64,000 nucleotides of DNA from Cubamyces lactineus (lineage: Eukaryota > Basidiomycota > Agaricomycetes > Polyporales > Polyporaceae), in NCBI GenBank assembly GCA_022376465.1, contig JACDTU010000016.1:310001-374000 (forward strand), read 5' to 3'. The first letter of the stretch is position 1; each line of letters starts with the position of its first letter. The notes beneath the pieces are model-generated. The model saw only the letters and a list, made by a program, of their open reading frames with translations. It was not told the origin of the DNA and ran no database searches. Positions 12,377-24,600 of the stretch are shown here, one piece after another. Made by a program: the position numbers and the translations under genes.

Positions 12377-12792
12377 GGCGGTCTGGAAGAGATAGGGAGG
12401 GATGGGTGCGGAAAGAAGAGGGAATGTCGAAGGATTAAAGTAAGGATAGGAAGGGGAGCGCGGCGGGAAGCGGGAGAGGGCGGGGGATGGGGAGCCCGAG
12501 GGGAAAGAGCAAGGAGGGAGGTGAGGGAAGGCTTGGAAGGCAGAGTGGACGAGCCTGAGCACGACTGTCCGACTCTCCCGCTCAATCACTCCAGACCGGC
12601 GTCTATTCTCCCATCGCTCTCTAACACCCGCAACACAGACGCCCGTCCCTCCCCTCCCGCTAACTCTGACAACAACAATTTGTCGCCAAGGCGTCAGTTG
12701 CTATTTCCAGCACTTACATTATCTCCCAGAATCGTTTAGCTGCCCTCTGTCCTCCCGCCACCTCCAGGCTCCCTTGTATTCCTCTCGTCGCG
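12377..12792. promoter_or_regulatory. Divergent promoter, YANK kinase / guanylate kinase
   Basis: The two start codons, on opposite strands, are 416 bases apart and nothing coding lies between them. The kinase side is purine-rich on the plus strand. CCTCCCGC and CCGCCACC-like GC boxes lie near the GUK1 start. I find no convincing TATA box, as is common for housekeeping genes in this group. Confidence 0.5.
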
Positions 12793-13529
12793 ATGCCTCC
12801 CGCCGCGGACTTTCTCCGTCCTCTCGTCATCTCTGGGCCTTCCGGCGTTGGCAAGAGCACCCTCCTCAAACGTCTTTTCGCCGAGTTTCCGGACAAATTT
12901 GGCTTCAGCGTCTCCCGTGAGCATGCCTCCCTGCCTTGTCCTATCCTTGACAGCTCACACCGTGCCTGGTCGGCACCCTCAAGACACGACGCGCGCGCCA
13001 CGCGCTGGCGAGGCGGACGGGAAGGACTACTACTTCATCTCTCAGGACAAGTTCAAGGAGCTCATTTCCCAAGGCGCGTTCATCGAGCATGCCCAGTTCT
13101 CCGGCAACTTCTACGGCACCAGCTTCATGACCGTCCGTGAGGTCGAAAAATCCGGGCGGCGATGCATCCTCGATATCGAGGCGCAGGTACGTCCTCTCGA
13201 GGGGTTTCCTATCTCTTTCTCGCCTTCGAACACACGCGTCCCAGGGCGTCCGCCAAATAAAAGCGACCAACCTGAACCCCGTCTATCTGTTTGTCTCGCC
13301 ACCATCTCTTGCCGCACTTCGCCAGCGGCTGCAAGGCCGAGGAACGGAGACGGAAGCTGCTGTCGCAAAGCGCCTTGCGACAGCGCTCAAGGAAATTGAA
13401 TACGCAAAAGAGGGTGCCCACGATCTGGTAATCGTCAACGACGATTTGGACCGGGCTTACGAGAAGTTCAAGCGCGTCGCGCTCGGAGAGTCGATCGAGA
13501 GCGACGCCCTGCCTCCACTAGACGATTAG
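12793..13529 (+). CDS. GUK1: Guanylate kinase
   Basis: The exons are 12793-12916, 12984-13186 and 13245-13529, giving 203 residues, close to the usual 187-210. The P-loop GPSGVGKST spans residues 15-23. The GMP-binding block follows ([14 protein letters not shown], then GKDYYF and [13 protein letters not shown]), then [15 protein letters not shown] and the lid region ([17 protein letters not shown]). It phosphorylates GMP to GDP with ATP in the cytosol, an essential step for GTP supply and for the GDP-mannose imported by the VRG4 transporter encoded further right. The start is the first ATG after the divergent promoter, and the MPPA...[10 protein letters not shown] beginning matches family members. 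The short C-terminal acidic tail ([10 protein letters not shown]) is variable in the family. Confidence 0.95.
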
Positions 13530-13815
13530 AGGACATAGATAGAATGTGCAATAGGGTGAGCATTTGGACTTAGGAATACAGGTATGGGTACAGAGATCTG
13601 GGTGGCGAGATGTAACCACAACGCATACATGAAGACATTTGTAGAACACGCACAGGTATTACGACGCGAGATTCGGCGCGTCTTCTGATAATCCACTGGC
13701 CAACGAGAACTATGAAGATTGTAAGATCGTCCTCTCACGAAGGAGCCTGTCCGTCCGTGTATGGTCGAGTAGTCCGTGATCCAAGCAAGTACGCAAACGA
13801 GGCCGAGGCTTCCGG

Positions 13816-14768
13816 CTAGACTCGGAAGCGCATATACGCCATGAGTAGTGCCGAACAACCGGTGACTATAAACAGAACGGTGAGCGGCACTGACGTGCTG
13901 ACAGACTTGAACTTACCAAAGCCGACGAGATATTGCAATGTCGTGGCCTAACAGACAACGTGCTATGAGCGTGAACGTTGTGCAGGCTTGAATTCCTGGT
14001 ACGCACCTTCGAGACTTGGATCGACGTGCGCAGCGCGGCGATTTCTTGCTCTATACGCGTGTCGACCTCCTTGATCTTGAGCTCTTGCTTACTGCTCTCG
14101 TCGCGCATGCGTCCCTTCTCTAAATTGAGGTCTAGCCGCACCCCGGCCTGCGTGCGCGTGATCTCCTCGCGCAAACGTTGCTTGAGCTTCTCTATATCGT
14201 TCACGAGACGGTCGTTCTCCGCCTTGATCATCGCGAGCTCGTTCTTCTCCATGAGCTGCAGCTCGGACTTGAGCTGCGCAAAATCCACTTGTTGCGTGTA
14301 ATGGTGCTGATCAAGTCATGGCGTGTTTCGGGTTTAGATCGAGGCGACGATGCGCGTCCACGGGCGGTGAGAGACCACGGTAAGTTTCACGTCGGCGCGT
14401 CAGGGAGAGAGGCACTCCACCTTCTCCTGGTCGGCCTTGGTGACCATGTTGCTCGTCATGTTGCGTATGCTCTCGTCGATGACCTCGGCCATCGCGTTCA
14501 TGATGCCCTCCGCCTGCGCGCGGTTGAGCCCCTCGCGCTCGAGGCGCTGCACAAAGTGGTGCGTGTCGAAGTGGAAGTCGAATCGGGCGGGCGACGTGTG
14601 GAAGCGTCGGCGTCGATGGGCATGGCTGGTGCTGGTGCTAGTGCAGCTGGTAAGCCTTGGACTGGCTGAGATGACTCGTGCGACCGTAGACGCGGGCAGC
14701 CGGGACGAGCTCGGGATGGAAGCGAGCATGGGAAGGGTGGAGGTGGTGGATGCAAAGGAACGGATCAT
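13816..14768 (-). CDS. DUF1640 / CCDC90 (MCUR1-like) mitochondrial coiled-coil protein
   Basis: Minus-strand exons are 14768-14421, 14306-14007, 13947-13917 and 13865-13816, giving 242 residues. The first 65 residues are rich in Ser, Thr and Arg with no acid residues, as in a mitochondrial presequence ending near RRRRFHTSP. Next comes the conserved DUF1640 entry FDTHHFVQRLEREG and QAEGIMNAMAEV. A long coiled coil (about 115-215) rich in Glu/Lys/Leu heptads follows, then a single C-terminal membrane span (LQYLVGFVTGCSALLMAYM). The yeast relatives (Fmp32 group) and human MCUR1/CCDC90B are inner-membrane proteins linked to respiratory-chain assembly and calcium uptake. Which role applies here cannot be told from sequence. 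It is convergent with GUK1 (286 bases) and divergent from MAK16. Confidence 0.88.
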
Positions 14769-15092
14769 CTTGCTGAACAGTGTTCAGATGACAAGCAGAT
14801 TTAAGGAGAGCGTAGAGCACGGGTAGCAGCGTTGTAGAGATGAGCAGGAGGTGGTAGTCTATGGTTAGTCGGGTTGGGCGGCGGTGTACGGTACAGGGTG
14901 GGCGCACGGGGTATTCAGGCGCCCCTACATAGGCGCGCCCTGATCGTGGGAAAGTGGCATCAGCCAATCACAGAGCGCATCCCAGATTTTCTTGAGAGTC
15001 GAGCTCGGTCTTGAGTTCAGCAAGTCCTCTCCGCCGCCTCGTCTCTCTACGCTTCCGTTTGTTACCCTTGTCGCTCGTTCACCTCCGTAGTT
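14769..15092. promoter_or_regulatory. Divergent promoter, DUF1640 protein / MAK16
   Basis: 324 bases separate the two start codons. CCAATCACAG at about 14964-14973 contains a CCAAT element, the Hap complex site found in many fungal promoters for respiratory genes. That would suit the mitochondrial gene on the minus strand. No TATA box is evident. Confidence 0.45.
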
Positions 15093-16427
15093 ATGCAGAG
15101 CGACGACGTGATTTGGTCGGTGATCAACACCCAGTTCTGCTCATATAAAGTCAAGTGCGTACCGTCGTTTCTCTCATGTTCTCCGCAAACGGTGTACTAA
15201 CAAGTCCGCCCTTCTTGGGCGCATAGGACAGCGACGCAGAACTTCTGCAGAAATGAGTACAACGTCACCGGGTTGTGCAACAGGCAAAGTTGCCCACTAG
15301 CAAACTCGCGGTATGCGACTGTTAGGGAGAAGGAGGGTACGTGCATCTCCGTCCAGTATCCCACATGCACCCGAGTTAGGGATCATGCTAATACCCTCGT
15401 CCTTGTCCACAGGTGTGCTGTACCTCTATGTGAAGACCATCGAGCGGGCGCACTCGCCCGCGCACATGTGGGAGCGCATCAAGCTCTCGAACAACTACAC
15501 CAAGGCGCTCGAGCAGATCGACAAGGAGCTCATCCACTGGCCGAACTTCATGATCCACAAATGCAAGCAGCGAGTCACCAAAATCACGCAGTATCTCATC
15601 AAAATGCGGCGGCTTGCTCTCCGACAACAGTGCGTCCTCCCTTTGCATCTCCCGTTCTCCCACCGCGGGTATGGTGTGGAAATGCGTTTGGTGCTAACTT
15701 GGTGCATGTGTGTGTGCGCAGGCCGAAGCTTATTGGGGTGAAGAAAAAGCTCGAGCGGCGGGAAGCCGTGCGGGAGCGCAAGGCGCTCTCGGCGGCGAAG
15801 CTGGAAAGGTCGATCGAGGCGGAGCTCATCGAGCGGCTGAAGAGCAAGGCGTACGGCGACGCGCCGCTGAACGTGAACGAGGCGGTGTGGCGCGCGGTGC
15901 TCGACCGCGAGAAGGAGGGCGAGAAGGGCAAGGGCAAGGAGCTCGATATGGAGGACGACGAGACGGACGAGGAGGACGAGGAGGATATGGAGGAGGAAGA
16001 GGAGGAGGAAGGGTGGGGCGAGCGCGAGTTCGTAAGCGATGTGAGTGGGGACGAGGATGGACTGAGCGACTTGGAGGACGTCATGGTGAGTGTCGGTTCG
16101 GATCACGCTGGGGGTGTTATGCTGAAGGTGACGTGCAGTCTGGGGAGGATGACGAGGAGGATGATGAAGAGGACGAGAGCAGTGGGGAGGATGAGGAGGA
16201 GCCTCCCAGCAAAAAGTCGACGCTTGGCAAGCGGAAAGCTCCATCACGGACAGACAAGCCTCCTCGAAAGGGTCCAGAAAAGAAGGCGAGACGTAGGTGT
16301 CGCTCTCAGTCTCTCAGTATATACATGCTGACCTTGGCGGGTTGTAGGCGGTCCAAGAGTGGAGGTCGAGTACGAGCACGAGATGGAGAGCGTACCACTC
16401 ACGAAGGAGGCTCTCGCGAACTGGTAG
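15093..16427 (+). CDS. MAK16: MAK16, 60S ribosome biogenesis factor
   Basis: The exons are 15093-15154, 15227-15336, 15413-15629, 15722-16085, 16139-16292 and 16348-16427, giving 328 residues. The N-terminal half carries the family signature: [19 protein letters not shown], then [19 protein letters not shown] with its conserved cysteines, then [13 protein letters not shown] and [10 protein letters not shown]. The C-terminal half is an Asp/Glu-rich region interleaved with Lys blocks ([22 protein letters not shown]), which resembles a nucleolar acidic tract and nuclear localisation signals. Mak16 associates with Rpf1 on early pre-60S particles in the nucleolus and is needed for 25S rRNA maturation. 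The start is the family Met with no upstream in-frame alternative. The 3' end is only 242 bases from the convergent SUR2 gene. Confidence 0.95.
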
Positions 16428-16669
16428 TCTTTGTCACCCTCATATCTTCATCATGTTGCATATTGCTTGCTTCGTCAACACCTTCATTGCTTCGTGTCAT
16501 ACGAGTGGGGAGTGCTGGTTTACAGGCAGGCCGTTGGAGAATGTACGTGAGTAAGGAGAAACTATGTAAGACAGGAGACATGCCGATTACAACCATCTAC
16601 GCTAACGAAGAATAACCAAGAAATCCTACGGAACAAGGGTACATATAACGATGTGAGTGTACAATAACT

Positions 16670-17776
16670 CTACTGTGTCTTGCGCTGCTGCCTCCGCATC
16701 TCGATATCTTGCCGCGTCATTCGAGTGCCGAGGATGGCGTCCCAATGGATGAAGAACGGCTGGGAGAAGTTTGACTTGATCCCAATCACCTGAAATGTCA
16801 CAACAAGGTATCAGCGTGTACCATCCATCGTAGGAGTGAACGGACGAGACACCGACCTGATGGTGGATGTCGTGGTAGTCGGCGTTGTTGGAGCTGATGA
16901 GCTGCAGCGGGTCCCAAGGGAGCCTGTAACCGCAGTGATCATCGACGGTCTTCAACGTGGAAATGCCAAAGAGAAGCATGGCTTCGCGGGTGGTCAGGTG
17001 CGCAACCCACTCCGCGATTCCAGCACCGACAGTGTCGAGGAGGAAGCCCTCGAATGGGTGGTTGTACAGGGCTCCGAATGCGTAGGGCACGTAGAGTCGG
17101 TGGTGATAGGAGTGGAACTTCTTGTAAAGGAAGGTGTTCACATGCATCGCGCGGTGGAGGAAGTACTGCCAAGTGTCGATGATGAACCTACGGAATTAGA
17201 GGGTCAGCGAGGAAGTCTCTCGGTATCTGGGCCATATACGCACATTCCCAGCAGTAACTTCGCCACGGGGATGGCCCACCAGTACAGCGTGTACAAGCCT
17301 TGAGCCCCCTTGGTCGACAGCAAATGCGCGCCGAGCTCCTCTCCGCATACCGACTGAACAACCCATGACATGGGGCCCGCCAGACGGAGGATGGCGGACA
17401 GATGGTCCACCTGTGCACCGACGGGTTTCTCATCAATCCACCAGTAGCCTAGCACAGTCTGCACGACATGTTGGAGGACAACGGCTATGAGGACGTCCTG
17501 GCGGGAGACCAGATTTCGAGACTTGACTTCTTCGCTCTCGTGAATGCGGTACTTGTCCAGCCATTTCCATTCGGAGATGTCGAGGATGTGAAAGAACCCG
17601 CTGAGAACCCAGTAGGCAACGACAGGGACAGCAAGGGCGAAGATATGATCAGGAGCCCAAGAAACTAGGGCGGTCCGAGGGGTATAGTAGAATGGGGCAT
17701 GGGTGGTGAGGTAGCGCAGTTGGTCGGCGTCAAGGAAAGAGGGAACGGCTGTGGTGTTCATGGTGGGCGACAGCAA
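16670..17776 (-). CDS. SUR2: Sphinganine C4-monooxygenase (SUR2/SYR2)
   Basis: Minus-strand exons are 17776-17244, 17187-16857 and 16789-16670, giving 327 residues from the first ATG or 322 from the second (17761). It is a member of the ER-membrane fatty acid hydroxylase superfamily. The three histidine clusters that bind the di-iron centre are present: HRAMH (189-193), HSYHH (203-207) and HDIHH (283-287). Several hydrophobic spans lie ahead of them. DTWQYFLHR, AFGALYNHPFEGF and SNFSQPFFIHWD are characteristic of Sur2. The enzyme hydroxylates dihydrosphingosine or dihydroceramide at C4 to give phytosphingosine, the long-chain base of fungal inositol phosphoceramides. The C terminus is charged (RRQQRKTQ). 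It is transcribed divergently from HSK3. Confidence 0.94.
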
Positions 17777-18120
17777 AGAGCTATCTCACCAGACGACCGT
17801 GTTTTATGAACAGGAACACGGCACAGGCCGACGAGGGCAGGCAGGGAATCCGAGGGGACGCTGGAGAGTGTCGGAGGTGCGAGAGCCTGAGCCTCCTTCG
17901 GCCTCGTCCGACTCGAGATTTTGAGCAGTTCCACCTCCCCAAATCTCGATCACCCGCGCCCACGTGCTAGCAGATCACATCTCAACCTCGGTCCTGCTTT
18001 CCACCTAGGCGCCCATGTATACTCCAGATTGTTCAGCGCTCTCAAGTCAGCAGTCCGCGGGCTCCGTACCCTGCCGTACTTACCGCAGTGCTCTCTTCGA
18101 CCCAAACCACCACATACGCT
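17777..18120. promoter_or_regulatory. Divergent promoter, SUR2 / HSK3
   Basis: 344 bases lie between the two start codons. No coding exon is visible. The first 150 bases on the SUR2 side are moderately GC-rich. The HSK3 side is richer in pyrimidines, as expected for a transcription start region. No TATA box is evident. Confidence 0.45.
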
Positions 18121-18408
18121 ATGCAGTCACAACCCGCGAACGCCACCCAGGCGAAGGACAGGAACTACATGCAGTTGGGCCACAGCTTGGCTAGAATGTC
18201 GCGCGCGATCGCCCAGACAGCCGATCTCTGCGAGCTGATGAAAGTCAACTTGGACGCAATGCGGGTCCTCGCAGCCTCTCACGCCGCTCAGTACGTATTC
18301 TTATTCTTGGTATTGGTTGCTCCTGTCTGAAGCATGGTTTGCAGGTTCATGACCGTAGCCATGGAACTGAATCCAGATGAAGCTGAGGATGAACAAAGAG
18401 CATCATAA
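18121..18408 (+). CDS. HSK3: DASH/Dam1 kinetochore complex subunit, Hsk3-like, 77 aa
   Basis: The exons are 18121-18290 and 18345-18408, giving 77 residues, in the range of Hsk3 (about 60-100). The body is a single amphipathic helix (NYMQLGHSLARMSRAIAQTA, then DLCELMKVNLDAMRVLAA). It ends in SHAAQFMTVAMEL, which fits the Hsk3 pattern of a long helix closed by a short His-Ala-x-x-F-M motif. Hsk3 is a structural helix of the ten-subunit DASH ring that couples kinetochores to microtubule ends. The assignment rests on length, helix pattern and this C-terminal motif, so it is less secure than the larger genes. The acidic last residues (ELNPDEAEDEQRAS) vary among fungi. Short helical genes like this are easily missed by automatic annotation. 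Confidence 0.7.
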
Positions 18409-19284
18409 CCTGGTCGAGGTGCAGCCTCCCTGTTTCACTGGAATGCGCAGAGGAAGATTTACCAAACCCTTGCGCAGGGCCGCCGCTTCACGTATTCGCC
18501 GCCAGCTGCCACATACCCTCAGGAGTCGTGATGGCTCCCCACTTTGACGCGGACGCGTAGCGCGTCCTCGTTGAAACGATATACTATCCGCTACCTAATG
18601 AAGGCCACAAGGAGACCCACGCCGCATGTCACTCTTCGCTCCGTTACCATCAACCACAACTCTGTAACATGCTTGATTCACTTCTTCACCTATGATAGAT
18701 GTATTGTACGCAAACGTGAATTAGGATCCTTCAAAGGCCGAAAGCGAAACCCCGGCTCGGACACCTGGTTGCTGGAGTTTCGGACAAGCTACAGCTGTAG
18801 ACCAAACATATCTGGAGCTGTGAATTTGTTTGTAAAACTATCACATTGCTTGTGATGGTTCCTATGTACATGCGGACGTCTACCGAGTATTCTTTAGGTG
18901 TAAGCTGTCTCTAGGCCTATATGCATGTTGTAAACGCGATCTGCATGCAAACCCTATAGGTCTGCGCACTACGATTCAGATGTCATGGGCGCTTGTTCAG
19001 CTTCTCATACGAGTCCGTGGCCGTCCTGTGGCCGTGTTGTCGACGCCAGTCAACTGCGCACCTCGCTTGCTCGTTTCTCTGTCCTCTTTGTCGCCGTTTT
19101 CCGTCCGCTCTTTAGCTCCACTCCAGCTCCTCTCGTTTCGCTCGACGAGGCTAGCTCTCACTCTGGAATACGACCTCATCTTGAACTAGACTGTACAGAA
19201 CATTCGGACACTCTCATAGCTCTGTTAGCTCTCGATACGTATCTCTCTGCTTGCTAAACTTCGCTGTGGTATACTCTTGCCGGA
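18409..19284. other. Intergenic upstream of the GDP-mannose transporter
   Basis: No convincing gene is present. Plus-strand frames at 18544-18855 and 18980-19257 are short and mutually overlapping. Compared with the flanks, the stretch is relatively AT-rich around 18640-18960, which fits a 3' untranslated region followed by a promoter. A pyrimidine-rich block (about 19060-19160) precedes the transporter. Confidence 0.4.
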
Positions 19285-20965
19285 ATGTCGGAAAGAGGCT
19301 CCTCAAACCATTCCAGGGGAGAAGACGATGTCGTTGAGATGAAGAAAGCTATCGCGACAGGCTCTTCGGGCTCACACGGTGCTGCCGCTACATCTTCAGG
19401 TATGTGTCAAGGACGATGACGTGCCTTTCCTTGTTGTGTTGCATGAAGCAGCTAACCGTGTTGCATTGGATACATAGTACCACCTATCGTATGCTACTGT
19501 TTGGCATCAATCCTAATGACCGTAGTGAACAAGGTAGACTCGCATACTTGCGCTGAGCTCAGCATCCTCGTATACGCTAGGGAAGATGTTGACCCAAGTT
19601 TGTCTTTGGGCAGTATGTCGTATCAGGAACGCACTTCAATATGAACTTCCTCTTGCTATGCATGCAATCCTCCGTCTGCGTTGCATGCGTCTACACTGTC
19701 AAGAAATTGGGCATCATCTCCTTCCGTGACTTTGACTCCAAAGACGCGAAGGCGTGGTTCCCAATCAGCGTCTTGCTCGTCGGTGTCATCTACACAGGTT
19801 CGAAGAGCTTGGTGAGTAGACCGACGCGATTCCCTGCCGTGACCATTGTGGCGAATGGGGCGCGTTAATCCGGACGAGATAATTGGGACGAGATACTCAC
19901 GCGGTTTCTGGGCATAGCAATTCCTGAGCATCCCAGTATATACAATCTTCAAGAACCTTACAATCATCCTCATTGTAAGTTACTGTAGCACGCAGAGAAA
20001 TACGGAAATTGCGGGTTCGCTGAAACAATTTCCCAGGCTTATGGCGAAGTGATATGGTTTGGAGGCAGGGTGACAGCATTGACTCTAGTCTCCTTCATCT
20101 TGATGGTAGGTTCCAGCATACAGCCCTTGGGGAATCTACTAACCCTCGCCCCTTACCCAAGGTGATTTCCTCCATCATTGCGGCTTGGGCGGATATCAGT
20201 GACGCTCTGGTTGCCGGGGACCCTGCCGTTGCGGAAGCTGCCAACGGCTTATCCACTATGAGCGGGGTCATATCGAAGATGAACGTCGGATACTTTTGGA
20301 TGTTCCTGAACTGTGCCACAAGCGCTGCATACGTGAGCCGCATTGTTTTTGCGTTCGTTAGGGCTGGTTTACTGAGATGGAGGTCGTAGGTTCTGACGAT
20401 GCGCAAGCGGATCAAAGTGACCGGCTTCTCGGACTGGGACACGATGTTCTACAACAACTTGTTGTCCATCCCCGTATTGGCTGTTGCTTCTATCGTCGCA
20501 GAGAACTGGGGCTATGAGAATCTCAACCTAAACTTGTGGGTACGAAATGGCAGCGAGCGACGCGCATTGCTGACTTGTATGATGTCTGTTCAGCCCCCCT
20601 GCTACGCGCAATTTCCTGCTGTTTGCCATCGCGTTTTCTGGCGCGGCTGCTGTCGGAATATCGTATACGACTGCATGGTGCATCCGAGCAACAAGCAGTA
20701 CCACCTATAGGTAGGATACCTCCATTTCACGTCTTCCGTGCTGTGCCTGACGTCATCACGCAGCATGGTCGGGGCCTTGAACAAGCTCCCCGTCGCTGCA
20801 TCGGGGATGCTATTCTTTGGCGACCCTGTTACCTTTGGTTCTGTTACTGCTGTCGCCGTTGGATTCTTCGCGGGATTGGTCTATGCAGTGGCGAAGAACA
20901 ACCAGAAAAAGGCAGAGCAGGCCAGCCAGCCAACGATCATTCCAATGGCGAGTAGATCGTCTTGA
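19285..20965 (+). CDS. VRG4: Golgi GDP-mannose transporter (Vrg4/Gmt type)
   Basis: The exons are 19285-19399, 19478-19533, 19614-19811, 19918-19974, 20037-20105, 20162-20332, 20390-20535, 20594-20710 and 20764-20965, giving 376 residues. A Ser-rich cytosolic N terminus (about 45 residues) precedes ten predicted helices. Diagnostic elements are [21 protein letters not shown] in the first helices, the nucleotide-binding FKNLTII segment, and GALNKLP at 313-319, which is the GDP-mannose-binding GALNK motif of Vrg4 proteins. It exchanges luminal GMP for GDP-mannose and supplies Golgi mannosylation of proteins and sphingolipids. It therefore complements SUR2 and YEA4 in this region. The lysine-rich end (AKNNQKKAE) may help retrieval to the Golgi. 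Splice phases agree throughout; only the seventh donor (GTGGGT) is weak. Confidence 0.94.
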
Positions 20966-21615
20966 GACCCCAACGCAGCATTCCGTGCGTGACTCTGGAG
21001 GATAGCATGATGCTGGGCCAGATCGTCAGATCGAGTCATGCAATAGACAATTTATCTTCCGTTCTTGGGATGAATATGGGGGCGTCGGATGTGTCTTGGC
21101 CGACGGACCAATGAGGAGCATCTTTATGACCGGAGAGCTTCCGAAGGCTGGGCGCGCGATATCTCTTGGACAGGTCCAAGGTCACGATAACGTTGCGCGG
21201 CGTGCTGCGGTGTTGCTGAGGTTTTGTAGGTTTCTTCACGCGTACATGAGTGCGCAAGCCCGCAAAGAGTAGACGGAAGGCCATTTGGGAGTTGAGCGGT
21301 GGATATTCAGCGGAGGAGCCGCAGTAACTCCGGCTCAGGATGGACATAAACGTGCGAAAGCACCGCACGGTGCGGACCTTACCATCGGAACCAGACAGGG
21401 CGGAGGTTTCCTGAGATCTATGAGATCATAAGAGATCACTTGATATCGCCCTTCCGCTATCTACGCGTCTCCATTCGCTCTAGCTCTCTTCCGCCCTCCC
21501 CCACAATCCCCCAACGTTCTCCTTTCCTTTCCCCATCGTCCTCATCGTCGACCACAGCGAGCTCGAGTTCGCATCATCGCGGGGCGCATCCTTCACAGCT
21601 GAAAGAACTTGAATC
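20966..21615. other. Intergenic, pyruvate carboxylase promoter
   Basis: 650 bases lie between two plus-strand genes. Short frames on the minus strand (21036-21368) lack family resemblance. The last 180 bases before the ATG at 21616 are strongly pyrimidine-rich (CTCT/CCTTTCCTTTCC), a usual core-promoter feature of highly expressed genes in filamentous fungi. Confidence 0.5.
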
Positions 21616-24600
21616 ATGGCGTCGTCCACAACGTCGTCCGCCACTCTCCATCCCCCGCGTCTTGCTCCCATGTTCGCGGTCACCCCCAGTGCGCCGGGCA
21701 CTCCGGTGCACTCCATCCAGACCATGCGTCGCAAGGCGGCGGGTCACTCTGGCCCGTTGACGAAGATCCTTGTCGCGAACCGCGGTGTATGCGCTCTATC
21801 TATGAGTCGCTCTATCATCCATGTACTCATCGGCATCTGTATACAGGAAATTGCTATCCGTGTGTTCCGTACCGCGCACGAGCTCGCTATGCACACGGTC
21901 GCGATCTATTCCTACGAGGACAGGCTGTCTGCCCATCGTCAAAAGGTACGCATATACGCGTCTCACGCGTCCCTGCCGTGCACTGAACCTTGATTGGCCC
22001 GCATCTAGGCAGATGAAGCATACCAGGTCGGGAAGGGGCTTACTCCCGTCGGAGCGTACCTCGCTCAGGACGATATCATCCGCATTGCGCTCGAGCATGG
22101 CGTCGACATGATCCATCCCGGGTAGGAACCCAGTCTCCTATTTGCCAACTTCATTGATGATCCTCAAAGTCGGATGCATCGGCATTTCTCGTTGACAGAT
22201 ACGGTTTCCTGTCTGAGAACGCAGAGTTCGCGCGCAAAGTTGAGCAGGCGGGCATCGCGTTCGTCGGCCCGTCCCCCGAGGTCATTGACCAGCTCGGTGA
22301 CAAGACAAAGGCTCGCACGCTTGGTGTGTATGGTTGGGCCTGAGTATATGCGCGAATTACTGACGTTTGTTGCAGCCATGAAAGTCGGCGTCCCCGTTGT
22401 CCCTGGTACTCCGGGCCCGGTCGGCCATTGGGAAGAGGCCGACGCGTTCATCAAGGAATACGGCCTCCCAGGTACGTAACGTCTGTCCTTTTGCCTTCTG
22501 CACCATCTGACCGTAGTTGAATGCAACAGTCATCATCAAGGCCGCCATGGGTGGTGGAGGCCGTGGTATGCGTGTAGTTCGCGAGCAATCTGACTTCAAG
22601 AACGCGTTCGAACGCGCTGTCAGTGAAGCAAAATCCGCATTCGGTGACGGCACTGTCTTCATCGAGCGTTTCCTCGAGCGTCCCCGCCACATCGAAGTGC
22701 AGCTACTCGCTGATGCGATGGGCAACACTGTGCACCTTTTCGAGCGTGACTGTTCAGTTCAGCGTCGCCACCAAAAGGTCGTCGAAGTCGCTCCTGCGAC
22801 GCACCTTCCTGAGGAGGTGCGCAGGGCCATCCTCGCGGATGCTATCAAGTTGGCAAAGGCGGTCGGCTACAGGAACGCGGGTACCGCTGAATTCTTGGTG
22901 GATCAGATGGGCAGGCATTACTTCATTGAGATCAACCCTCGTATCCAGGTCGAACACACCATCACTGGTAAGTCAGTACCAGCGAGACGCTTGGAGCAAA
23001 ACCGCTCAATTCTGTCCAGAGGAGATTACTGGCATCGATATTGTCGCTGCTCAAATCCAGATTGCGGCCGGTGCTACGCTCCCCCAGCTTGGCCTTACTC
23101 AGGAGGCTATCACCAAGCGTGGTTTCGCCATCCAGTGCCGTGTGACGACCGAAGACGCGTCGCAGAACTTCCAGCCTGACACGGGTAAGATCGAAGTGTA
23201 CCGCAGTGCCGGTGGCAACGGCGTGCGTCTCGATGCCAGCTCCGGTTTCGCGGGCGCACAAATCACGGTACGTGGTACTCGTAAGCTGCAGGAGCTGGCG
23301 TTGACTCAATTACGTCCATCATAGCCCCATTACGACAGTTTGCTCGTCAAGTGCACTGTCAGTGGCACGACGTATGAGGTTGCTCGCCGTAAGATGCTGC
23401 GTGCTTTGGTGGAGTTCCGTATCCGCGGCGTCAAGGTATGTCGCAATGGTACCTCGCTCATGTAGTATAGCTACTTATCACGAGAACAGACCAATATTCC
23501 GTTCCTGTTCCGTCTGTTGACCCACGACGTCTTCATCGGCGGCAAGACGTGGACCACGGTAGGCCCTTCTGCGGATATCACTCTCAAGTCGAAGCTAAAT
23601 ATGTCTTCCGCAGTTCATCGACGATACGCCCGAGCTCTTCAAGCTTGTACAAAGCCAGAACCGTGCACAGAAGCTGCTGGCCTATCTTGGAGACCTCGCC
23701 GTCAACGGCTCTTCGATCAAGGGTCAGCAGGGCGAGCCTGGCTTGCGCGATGAGATTGTCATTCCCAAACTCGCCAACCGTGACGATCCCAATGGCCCTC
23801 CTCTCGATACTTCTCGTCCATGCGAACTTGGCTGGCGTAACATCATCGTCGAGAAGGGCCCTGAGGCGTTCGCGAAGGCCGTCCGCGAGTACCCCGGTGT
23901 CCTCATCATGGACACCACTTGGCGTGATGCCCACCAGTCGCTGCTTGCGACCCGTCTCCGTACGATCGACATGGCAAACATCGCGAAGGAGACCAGCTGG
24001 GCGCTCGCTAACGCCTACAGCTTGGAGTGCTGGGGTGGTGCAACGTTCGATGTTGCTATGCGCTTCTTGTATGAGGACCCTTGGGAGCGCCTGGTACGCT
24101 AACATCCAAGCAAAAGATATTCGCAGCATTGCTCACAGTCGTATGTTAGCGCACCCTTCGCAAGCTCGTCCCCAACATTCCCTTCCAGGCCCTCGTCCGT
24201 GGTGCCAACGGTGTTGGTTACACCAGCTATCCGTATGTTACACCTGGCTATATAAACATCAATACGTTCAACTGACGTCTTGCCTCAGCGACAATGCGAT
24301 CTACGACTTCTCGAAGAAGGCTGTTGAGAACGGTCTTGATATCTTCCGTGTCTTTGACTCTCTGAACTACATCGGTACGTTGACAATAATTTCCTTGTGA
24401 GAAATGTACTCACATCTCGCATCAGAGAACGTTAGTATCGCATTAATAGTGAAATTCGGTCAGTGCTAACTGTCCGTGCAGATGAAGCTCGGTATCGATG
24501 CCGCCAAGAAGGCCGGCGGTGTTTGTGAGGCGGTCGTCTGCTACACTGGTGATGTCGCGAACCCGAAGAAGACGAAATACACACTCCAGTACTACCTTGA

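Noticed and set aside
15495..16247. 250-codon minus-strand frame
   Set aside because: It lies opposite the acidic GAG/GAC-rich region of MAK16, whose complement is naturally free of stops.
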